Positions 57,481-64,000 of a DNA stretch of 64,000 bases are shown piece by piece. The notes beneath the pieces were generated by a model, which was not told the origin of the DNA, ran no database searches, and saw only the letters and a list, made by a program, of their open reading frames with translations. Each line of letters starts with the position of its first letter. Within the stretch, counting starts at the first letter, position 1. The stretch comes from Streptomyces sp. 11x1 (lineage in GTDB: Bacteria > Actinomycetota > Actinomycetes > Streptomycetales > Streptomycetaceae). The translations under genes and the position numbers were made by a program. The stretch spans positions 10,477,095 to 10,541,094 of the forward strand of contig NZ_CP122458.1 in assembly GCF_032598905.1 (NCBI RefSeq). Reading direction: 5' to 3'.

Positions 57481-58143
57481 ACCACCGGATTTGCCGGTAC
57501 ACGAGGTTCAAGGCCGCTTGGCCTTCGGCGCGTCACGGCCGATCGACTGACGGAGGACCGGTATGCCCTCGTCCCCGGGTCAGCTCGCGAGCGCGTGCGT
57601 TCTGCGCGTCCACCTTGCCCTGGGACTTCAGCCCGAACATCTCGCCCCAGTACCGCGTCCTCTGTCCGAAGGGCATCCCGGCGCCGCCTTCGCGACGGTG
57701 GACGGTGACGGCCCGTCGGCGTGGCTGGCTCGTTCCCCTGCCGGACAGCAGCGTTGGGCGTCCCGACTCGCTCTTCTTCGAGGCCGCACGGTCTTCGGGC
57801 TGCGGCGCGAGCCGTTCATCGACTTACGCCCGGCGCGGCGAAACCCTTGCCGTCATGCGGAAGTCTTCGTCCGCCCTTTGTCGATGGAGGACGACCGGAA
57901 CCCGGCCGTGTCGGCTGCGGTCGGGGTCGCCGCGCCCTGCGGGGGCGAAGCCATGGCTGGGGAAGTCACGGTGATCGAGAGAGACGGTTGGCCGCTCCGC
58001 CGCTCCCTTCTCGCGGAAGCACAACCGGGCCAAGCCGTCCGCTGTCCCACCCGCAGCCGCGCGGCTGCGATCGTGTTCCGGCACGTGAGGCCGCCGTGGA
58101 CGCGCGCCGCTGGCACCCGCGCACAGGGATCGCCGACGACAGG

Positions 58144-58162
58144 TACGTATATGGAATACGTA
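58144..58162. promoter_or_regulatory. AT-rich perfect palindrome, orphan
   Basis: TACGTAT-ATGGA-ATACGTA, a 7+5+7 perfect inverted repeat in otherwise high-GC, gene-poor DNA. It is probably an operator left from a lost gene or one serving the secreted-protein gene 330 bp downstream. Confidence 0.4.
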
Positions 58163-58493
58163 CTCCTACCGACGCGTCCCTGACAGCCGTGCCGTTTCCT
58201 TGCGTTCATGACGACAGCGGGTGGGGAAGCGCAGGTGCCGGGGAGCGCCGGGCGGGCGGTGTGGGGGCAGCGGGGTGGGCCGTGCCGACCTTGAGGGTCG
58301 GTGCACGCGTTCGACCAGTGAGGCGATGAACCCGCACCGGGCCCCGGCCGACGGACCTCCACCCGGCGCCCGGCCACCGGCCCGGCTGCGTACCGGCCCA
58401 CGCGTCCTATCACCATCAACCGCGCGTCACATCAACAGGCCCCGCCAGCAAGGCAGTCCGGCGGGGCGCCCGACCTCATCCTGGGGGAATCAC

Positions 58494-59354
58494 ATGCGCG
58501 TACACAGCATCGCGGCGACCGTCCTTTCCGGCGCGGCCGTCCTCTCGGCCCTCGTTCTTCCGGGCACGGCCCAGGCGGTGGGGCACTCCGGAACGGCGAA
58601 GGATCTCAGAGCCCTCACCTCCGACCGCGTCCGGCCGCAGGACGCGGTCGGCGGCACCACCTTCACCAACGGTGTCGTCAACAAGGGCAAGGACGTCGTG
58701 CTCGGCGTCACCGGCAAGAAGGCCGTTCCCGTCACCTTCACCGCCTTCGACGCGGAGGGACTGGCCCTCACCCAGGCCTTCCTGTGGCAGGGCACGGACA
58801 GTTCGGACACGGACACCATCACCGGCGCCCTGGGGTCGGATGACGACCCCGCCTGCACCGAGACAACGGTCCAGGGCGGCTACCGCTACAGCTGCCGGAC
58901 GGTCTTCACCATCGACCCGGCCGTCGCCTTCAAGGACGGCAACGGCACCGCGGGGACCTGGAAACTCTTCCTGGGCGCCTACGACCTCTACGCGAACGTC
59001 AGCGTCGACGACGACGTCGCCCGCGGCAAGATCAAGCGTGCGGCCAAGGTGACCACCGACGCCTCCCCGGAGCCGGTGACGGCAGGCAGGAACATCAAGG
59101 TCACCGGCAAGCTGAGCCGCGCCAACTGGACCACGGGCAAGAACGCGGGATATGCGGACCAGCCGGTGCAGCTCCAGTTCCGCAAGCGGGGGACCAGCAC
59201 GTACACCACCCTCAAGACGGTCAGGACCAGCAGCGGCGGCACCTTGAGCACCACCACCCGGGCCCGCTCCGACGGTTACTTCCGCTTCGTCTTCGCCGGC
59301 ACCACGACGACCGGCTCCGCGACCGCCCCCGGCGACTACGTCGACGTCAGGTAG
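58494..59354 (+). CDS. Secreted protein with Ig-like/beta-sandwich C-terminus
   Basis: 286 residues. The signal peptide is clear (MRVHSIAATVLSGAAVLSAL, VLPGTAQAVG). The mature N-terminal part (TTFTNGVVNKGKDVVLGVTG, VPVTFTAFDAEGLA, with two Cys in DPACTET and YSCRTVF) is a beta-rich domain. The C-terminal part (VTTDASPEPVTAGRNIKVTG, GYADQPVQLQFRKRGTSTYT, YFRFVFAGTTTTG) is a bacterial Ig-like domain common in Streptomyces calcium- or wall-associated secreted proteins. The start at 58494 has GGGGGAATCAC. Its 3' end overlaps the convergent LAL regulator by 8 bp. Confidence 0.8.
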   Translation: MRVHSIAATVLSGAAVLSALVLPGTAQAVGHSGTAKDLRALTSDRVRPQDAVGGTTFTNGVVNKGKDVVLGVTGKKAVPVTFTAFDAEGLALTQAFLWQGTDSSDTDTITGALGSDDDPACTETTVQGGYRYSCRTVFTIDPAVAFKDGNGTAGTWKLFLGAYDLYANVSVDDDVARGKIKRAAKVTTDASPEPVTAGRNIKVTGKLSRANWTTGKNAGYADQPVQLQFRKRGTSTYTTLKTVRTSSGGTLSTTTRARSDGYFRFVFAGTTTTGSATAPGDYVDVR

Positions 59355-62307
59355 CCGATCCGGCGTCGCCGAAGCGGCCCCCGGCGCGGCGGGCCATCAG
59401 CGCGGCCAGGGCCGTACGGGAGGAGACCCCGATCTTGCGGAACGTGCGGGAGACATGGGTCTCGACGGTACGCCGACTGAGGAACAGCCGGTCCGCGATG
59501 GCCTGGCTGGTGAGCCCCTGCGCCACCAGTTCGGCTATCTCCAGCTCCCGGACAGTCAGGGTGGCCAGCCGCTCGGTGAGTCCGGCGCGGTCCGGGGAGC
59601 CGTACGGCGTCTCCGGGCCGCCTTCGGGCGGGCGGGTGGCGTCCGCGAGGCCGACCAGCATGCCGCTGCCGCCCGCCTCGGCGAGCCGGCGCCCCCTGAG
59701 CCAGGCGTGCGTGCCCGCCCGACCGCGGCCCGCCGCCGCGTCCAGCGGGGCGCCGAGCAGCAGGGAGTGGGCCTCCCAGAAGACCGCGCCGCAGCGGGCG
59801 CTCTCCGCCGCGGCCTCCGCGAACAGGTCTGCCGCCGCCGCGGTGTCCCCCTGCGCCAGCGGCAGATGGGCGGCGCTGCGCAGCGCGGACGCCCGCTGCA
59901 TCGGCAGCCCCAGCTGTTCCGCCTCCTTCCTGGCCCGCTCGGCCCAGGCGCGGGCCTCCTCCGGCATCCCCGTCAACAGGGCGGCCGTGACCAGGATCTC
60001 CAGGTAGAGAGGCCGCATCGAGGGCTGGATCCGCTGCAGTTCGGGACCGCCCGCCTGGAGCATCGCGTCCCGGGCCCGGACCGGATCGCCGGCCATGAGC
60101 GCGGCCCAGCCGAAGATGCACCAGGCCGTGGAGGCCCACCAGTCGACCCCGCTGCCGGCCGCGGCCACCGCCTCCTCGGCGACGGCGAGCGGGCGCGGAT
60201 CGCCCGGCGGGCAGCCGGCGACCAGCGCCGCGGCCCTGCTCGCCAGGACGAACGCGAGCAGCTGGTCGCTGCCGATCCCGCGCGCGATGTCCTCGGCCCG
60301 TTCGGCGAGTTCCAGCGCGGAGGGGATCCGGCAGGTCTGGACCCGGACATGGGACAGGCACAGCAGCAGATGGGGCACGACATAGAGCTGGCCGCTGCGG
60401 CGGGCGATGTCCAGGCCGCGCTCGGCGTGCCGCTCCGCGTCCGGGTAGTGCTCCAGGAAAGCCTCCGCCCAGCCGAGCCGGGCCAGCGGTTCGCACAGCG
60501 CGGTGAGATCGTTGTCCGGCAGGGAGTCGACCAGGGTGGCGGCCTGCCGGGCGAGCCGGTGCGCCGCGGTCATGTTGCCCTCGTAGGCCTCGCCCAGGGC
60601 CGCGACGGCGAGGACACCCGCCTCCCCGACCTCGTCCCCTGTGGATCGTGCCGCCGCGAGGGCCGCCTCGACCTCGGTGCGCACCCGGGCGTAGGAGGTC
60701 TCACTGTCCAGGGGCGCGGCCGAGCCGAGCTCCAGGCCGAGCCGTACGACGTGGGCCGGGGCCGGGGCCGGGTCACGGGCCAATTCGCGGCGCAGCACCG
60801 CGACGGCCTCGGTGGAGCGCCCCAGATGACGCTCCACCACGGCGCACAGGACGACCGCGCGCACTCTGAGGCCCCGGTCCTCGTCGGCCGTCGGTCCGTC
60901 GGGGGACCGCCGCGGGGTGGCGATCAGCTCCTGGAGCAGGTCGCGGCTCTCGCGCAGGCCACCGCACGCCGCCAACGCCCGGGCCCGCCTCAGGCTCAAC
61001 TCCCGTCGCCGGGAGGTGTGTTCGGGGGTGTGCGGGAGGTGGCGCAGGGCCACGTCGAGCCAGTGGGCGGCGCTGGCCGGGGCCGTCCGGGCCGTTTGCT
61101 CGGCGGCCTCGTCGAGTACCGCCACCGCCGCAGGGTCCCAGGTGGTCAGCGACCGTTCCACGTGATGGGCCCGCTCGGCGGCCGAGGCGCCGACGCGGGC
61201 CAGTTCCCGAGCGGCGAGCCGATGGATCTCGGCGCGCCTCAGGAAGGGCGTGTTCTCGTGGACGAGGGTGCGCACGACCGGATGCCGCAGGGTCAGCAGG
61301 CCCTGTGGGGTGGTGCGCAGCAGGTCGCGGCGGGTGAGCGCGTGGACATCGTCGGCGAACGCGGTGCCGGGCCGGCCCGTCACATGGCTCACCATCGTGG
61401 GGGTGGCGTGCTCGCCCAGGACCGCCACAGCCTCGACGATGTCGCGCCGGGCGGGGACGAGCACGGTCAGCTCCTCCAGCAGCAGGGTGCCGAGCCCCGG
61501 CGGTGCCGAGGACTCGGGCGTCGTACTGTCCCGCCGGGCCTGGAGGAGGGTCAGGAAGTAGAACGGATTGCCCTCGCTCGCGGCGTGCAGCGCGGCGGTC
61601 TCGGCGAGCGGCAGACCAGGACCGGCCAGTTCGGCGCAGTCGTCCGCGCTGAGCGGCCGCAGGCCGAGCCTGACGACCGTGCCGGTGTCGACTCCCCGGG
61701 TGAGCCCGGCGGCGAGGGACTCGGGACCTTGCCGGTCCCGGCGTGTCATGGCCAGGACGACGGGGGCGTGCGGAGGATGCCGTACGAGATGGTCCAGCAG
61801 CTCCAGTGACGCAGGGTCCGCCCAGTGCAGGTCGTCGAGAGCCAGCAGCAGCCCGGACGGGGCGGCGAGCCGGGCGAGCAGGGCGGCCGTGGAACGGTGC
61901 AGTCCGAAACGGTCGACCGCGCCGCTCCGCTCGAGGAGGGGCGCCACCGCGTCGGTCTCCCGGAAGCCGTCCGGGGCGCGCGGGCCGAGGTGGGCGAGCG
62001 CGTCGGTGAACACCTGGAAGGGCACCCGCCGTTCGTACTCCGTGGCCCTGCCGCGCAGGACCGTCATCCCGCGCCGGCGCGCCCGTGCGCAGACCTCGCC
62101 CAGCAGTCGGCTCTTGCCGATACCCGCCTCGCCGGTGATGTCGACGATCCGGGAACGCGCGCCGTCGCGGAACTCCTCGCCCCTCGCCGCTCGGCGTGCG
62201 CCCGCCGCCGCACGGTCGAGCAGTGAGTCGAAGCGGGCGAGTTCGGAGGAACGGCCCAGCAAGGGAGTTCCGTACCCGCCCGCCTCAACTGCCGCTTCAG
62301 CTTTCAC
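59347..62307 (-). CDS. LAL-type large LuxR-family regulator
   Basis: 986 residues. Opening Walker A VDITGEAGIGKSRLLGEVCA and Walker B LLLALDDLHWADPASLELLD define the AAA/STAND ATPase. A long TPR-like middle follows (AERGLDIARRSGQLYVVPHL, SALELAERAEDIARGIG). The C-terminal LuxR HTH is LTVRELEIAELVAQGLTSQA, IADRLFLSRRTVETHVSRTF and RKIGVSSRTALAALMARRAG. LAL proteins often control secondary metabolism or carbohydrate use. None of the surrounding genes is an obvious target, and no biosynthetic cluster flanks it. The ATG at 62307 is followed by an alanine-rich leader. The stop overlaps the convergent secreted-protein gene. Confidence 0.92.
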   Translation of the reverse strand: MKAEAAVEAGGYGTPLLGRSSELARFDSLLDRAAAGARRAARGEEFRDGARSRIVDITGEAGIGKSRLLGEVCARARRRGMTVLRGRATEYERRVPFQVFTDALAHLGPRAPDGFRETDAVAPLLERSGAVDRFGLHRSTAALLARLAAPSGLLLALDDLHWADPASLELLDHLVRHPPHAPVVLAMTRRDRQGPESLAAGLTRGVDTGTVVRLGLRPLSADDCAELAGPGLPLAETAALHAASEGNPFYFLTLLQARRDSTTPESSAPPGLGTLLLEELTVLVPARRDIVEAVAVLGEHATPTMVSHVTGRPGTAFADDVHALTRRDLLRTTPQGLLTLRHPVVRTLVHENTPFLRRAEIHRLAARELARVGASAAERAHHVERSLTTWDPAAVAVLDEAAEQTARTAPASAAHWLDVALRHLPHTPEHTSRRRELSLRRARALAACGGLRESRDLLQELIATPRRSPDGPTADEDRGLRVRAVVLCAVVERHLGRSTEAVAVLRRELARDPAPAPAHVVRLGLELGSAAPLDSETSYARVRTEVEAALAAARSTGDEVGEAGVLAVAALGEAYEGNMTAAHRLARQAATLVDSLPDNDLTALCEPLARLGWAEAFLEHYPDAERHAERGLDIARRSGQLYVVPHLLLCLSHVRVQTCRIPSALELAERAEDIARGIGSDQLLAFVLASRAAALVAGCPPGDPRPLAVAEEAVAAAGSGVDWWASTAWCIFGWAALMAGDPVRARDAMLQAGGPELQRIQPSMRPLYLEILVTAALLTGMPEEARAWAERARKEAEQLGLPMQRASALRSAAHLPLAQGDTAAAADLFAEAAAESARCGAVFWEAHSLLLGAPLDAAAGRGRAGTHAWLRGRRLAEAGGSGMLVGLADATRPPEGGPETPYGSPDRAGLTERLATLTVRELEIAELVAQGLTSQAIADRLFLSRRTVETHVSRTFRKIGVSSRTALAALMARRAGGRFGDAGSAT

Positions 62308-62583
62308 AGTTGCCCCTCCTCTTCACATCCCCCTCACATGTCATTCTCTCCTGTTGATCGTCGCAACCGCCGCGCGGGGGAGTACCGGAACGGACGGATG
62401 TCACAGGGCGAGCGGCTCGGTCGTGGCGGTGGCGTTCGCGGCGGTGGTCACCAGACACTGCCGTGCGAAGCCGCAACGACGTCACTCAACTCCTGCCCAG
62501 AGGGCCTGCCGCCGCTGAACGAGGGCGACGTACTGAGTACGCATACTCATGTCCGCCGGAACCCGGGCTGGCAGCCTTCGTGC

Positions 62584-63507
62584 ATGACGTGTGGCAGAGG
62601 GCCTCTGACGGCATTTCATCTTCTTCTGGTCTGGGCGACGATGACGGCCGCAGTGCCGGTACTCGGCTTCGGGCTGCTGATGACGGGCTGGGGCGGCGGT
62701 ACCGGTGCGGCCGCGTTGTTCTTCGTGCTGGGCGTGCCGCTGACGGTGGTCCTGCTGGCCACGGCGGGCCTACCCGCGGGGTCGGTCGTGCCGTCGTGCT
62801 CCTCCACGCCGCGTCGATATGGCTGGGCGACCCTGGTGTTCGTCCTCGGTACGCTCGGCGTCCTTGCGGGCCTGGCCGCCTACGGCAGTGACGTCGACCT
62901 GGGGAGCGCCGGCACACGGGTCGCGCTGACCGGGGTGCCGTACGCCGTCGCCGCGGCGTTCTTCGTACCGAACCGGTGGGCGCGGCTCGGGGCGATGGCC
63001 GTGCTGGGCGCAGGCGTGGTCTACGGGGTCTTCGTCGGCCCGGAGCAGGCGCAGCAGCGTCGGTACACCGCCGAGATCACGCGGTACCGGGAGAGGCAGG
63101 AACTGCTGTATCTGGGGGACACCCCGCCGGGGATGCAGGTCTCCCGCGCTGTGGTCGGGCCTGGCCAGTTCCATGTCGACTACGGCCCTGCCCAGCCGGA
63201 CGAGATCGGATACGTGGGCCTGACGGTCCGCTCGCCGCTCTCGCCGAGAGCGCGCTGCGCTCTGTTTGTGCAGAAGAGCGTGACCTGCACTGTGGACAAG
63301 CGGGGCGAGATGCGGATCGTCAGTGATCTCCCGGGCGGTCGCAGCGACATCAGACTGATCCGGCGCCACCACGGCGCGGAGATCGAAGTCTCCAGCCAGG
63401 TCCTCGACGGGCCGGGTCTTCGTCACCTCCTCGACACACTGCACCCGCTGTCCGACGACGAGCTGGAAGAGATGATGCGAGAGAAGACGATCGCCGAGGG
63501 ATTCTGA
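62584..63507 (+). CDS. Membrane protein with soluble C-terminal domain
   Basis: 307 residues. The N-terminal half has about five transmembrane helices (LTAFHLLLVWATMTAAVPVL, TGAAALFFVLGVPLTVVLLA, WATLVFVLGTLGVLAGLAAY, VALTGVPYAVAAAFFV, and MAVLGAGVVYGVFVG). The C-terminal half (RYREREL-type RYRERQELLYLGDTPPGMQV, YVGLTVRSPLSPRARCALFV, GLRHLLDTLHPLSDDELEEM) is soluble and would face the cytoplasm or outside. The family is not recognised. I take the ATG at 62584. The upstream open frame is not convincing. It stands alone between the LAL regulator and a fragment. Confidence 0.7.
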   Translation: MTCGRGPLTAFHLLLVWATMTAAVPVLGFGLLMTGWGGGTGAAALFFVLGVPLTVVLLATAGLPAGSVVPSCSSTPRRYGWATLVFVLGTLGVLAGLAAYGSDVDLGSAGTRVALTGVPYAVAAAFFVPNRWARLGAMAVLGAGVVYGVFVGPEQAQQRRYTAEITRYRERQELLYLGDTPPGMQVSRAVVGPGQFHVDYGPAQPDEIGYVGLTVRSPLSPRARCALFVQKSVTCTVDKRGEMRIVSDLPGGRSDIRLIRRHHGAEIEVSSQVLDGPGLRHLLDTLHPLSDDELEEMMREKTIAEGF

Positions 63508-64000
63508 GCGTGCGGCCTGTCGAGCGCGGGGCCGCAGACTCCCTGCGCCCCCGGCGCGGATGAGGACTTCGGCGACGGCGACGGCGAGATGATCGTGCGC
63601 CGTCGCCGGGCAAACCGCCGGTGAGGCCCATCAGGTCATCGTCGAGGGGCCGTAGGCCCCGGCGGCAGGCCGAAAGTCCATCCGATCGCGTCGCGGGATA
63701 CGGTCTGGTCGGGTGGCACGCGCAGGACATACCGCTTGAAGGAGTCGTCCGGCTCGGGTGTCGAGTTGAGCAGGTCGACCAGGGCGATGTCTTCCTCGTA
63801 CCGGGCGGTGATGCGCCACAGCGTGCCGAACTCGTCGACGGCGACCGTCTTGGCGGAGGCGCTGTCCAACAGCCGCTCGTATCCCCATCCCTTCGGCCAT
63901 GGCCCGGCGGATCTCGCTGTTGGACTCGGCGAGCCGGTCGGCCGCTGGCGAGAGGGGTTGGGAGCGGGCTAGTCGTGGTGTCAGGTGTGGGTGTGGGTGT
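63508..64000. other. Window edge with a broken gene fragment
   Basis: The last 490 bp hold a DUF6745-like fragment (63660-63890, separate entry) and GTGTGGGT-type short tandem repeats at 63982-64000. No intact gene is seen before the edge. Confidence 0.4.
63660..63890 (-). pseudogene. DUF6745-like protein, C-terminal fragment with a frameshift
   Basis: The minus-strand frame reads LDSASAKTVAVDEFGTLWRI, then ALVDLLNSTPEPDDSFKRYV and LRVPPDQTVSRDAIGWTFGL. The PEPDxSxKxYxLRVPP and AxxWTFG motifs match the C-terminus of DUF6745-type proteins. Around 63885 one extra base shifts the frame: the expected AEGMGYERLLDS becomes AEGMGIRAAVGQ. The gene's body, upstream, is outside the window or lost. Confidence 0.5.

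Larger units (their letters stand above)
57153..58493. other. Long gene-poor stretch with decayed fragments
   Basis: About 1.3 kb with no intact gene. A glycoside-hydrolase-like fragment is listed at 57290-57480. Several open frames of 60-200 codons exist in both directions, but none shows family patterns and they are antisense to one another. An orphan palindrome lies at 58144-58162. The rest shows nothing I can name. Confidence 0.4.

Noticed and set aside
1..64000. tRNA genes, rRNA genes and CRISPR arrays
   Set aside because: Scanned for cloverleaf-like ends and regularly spaced repeats; none was convincing. The tandem repeats seen are short and without spacers.

Overview
The window is high-GC actinomycete DNA, almost certainly from a Streptomyces chromosome and probably from a variable arm. 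Codon third positions are strongly G/C. The gene families are typical of the genus: LAL/LuxR, PadR, IclR and WYL regulators, trypsin-STAND proteins, and a DMATS prenyltransferase next to tryptophanase. Many genes are broken or truncated, and short inverted-repeat elements are present. I found no rRNA, tRNA or CRISPR array.

Layout. 0-2.2 kb: the 3' part of an indole/tryptophan prenyltransferase gene followed by tryptophanase, a prenyl-indole type pair. 2.3-9.5 kb: intact genes (methyltransferase, GntR plus FAD oxidoreductase, phosphotransferase, a MerR regulator fused to an MDMPI-like domain) mixed with fragments of at least five decayed genes. 9.7-14.6 kb: an ATP-binding kinase-like protein, a SMI1/KNR4 protein, a 214-bp MITE, a SnoaL-like protein, and an NmrA-like protein divergent from an AraC regulator. 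14.6-21.6 kb: an aldehyde oxidation region with two aldehyde dehydrogenases, a broken zinc alcohol dehydrogenase, an IclR regulator with paired candidate operators, a broken SDR and a FadR-type GntR regulator. 21.6-28.4 kb: a second phosphotransferase, a coupled pair of unknown genes, a small CTAG-flanked element, a frameshifted WYL regulator and an alpha/beta hydrolase. 28.4-31.9 kb: a translationally coupled radical SAM plus PLP-fold gene pair, then a seven-repeat RCC1-like propeller protein. 32-38.9 kb: acyl-CoA dehydrogenase with PadR, a secreted cysteine-rich protein, and a three-gene CoA-transferase/thiolase operon (3-oxoadipate type) divergent from a LysR regulator.

39.1-51.4 kb is the most remarkable part: three paralogous giant proteins (about 1570, 1083 and 1180 residues), each with an N-terminal trypsin-like protease, a central P-loop STAND-type ATPase and C-terminal TPR-like repeats. 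Two of them are preceded by a small gene overlapping the giant gene in a GTGA start/stop junction. One small protein is trypco2-like and the other is a short acidic protein, yet both end in the same ELPER tail. The architecture is that of NTP-dependent biological-conflict (defence or self-killing) systems, and the tail suggests a shared docking or processing mechanism.

51.8-57.2 kb: a polar amino-acid ABC transporter divergent from a gamma-glutamyltransferase-family gene and a TetR regulator, which suggests use of gamma-glutamyl or amide compounds. 57.2-64 kb: decayed sequence, a secreted protein convergent with a large LAL regulator, a membrane protein, and a broken DUF6745-like fragment at the right edge.
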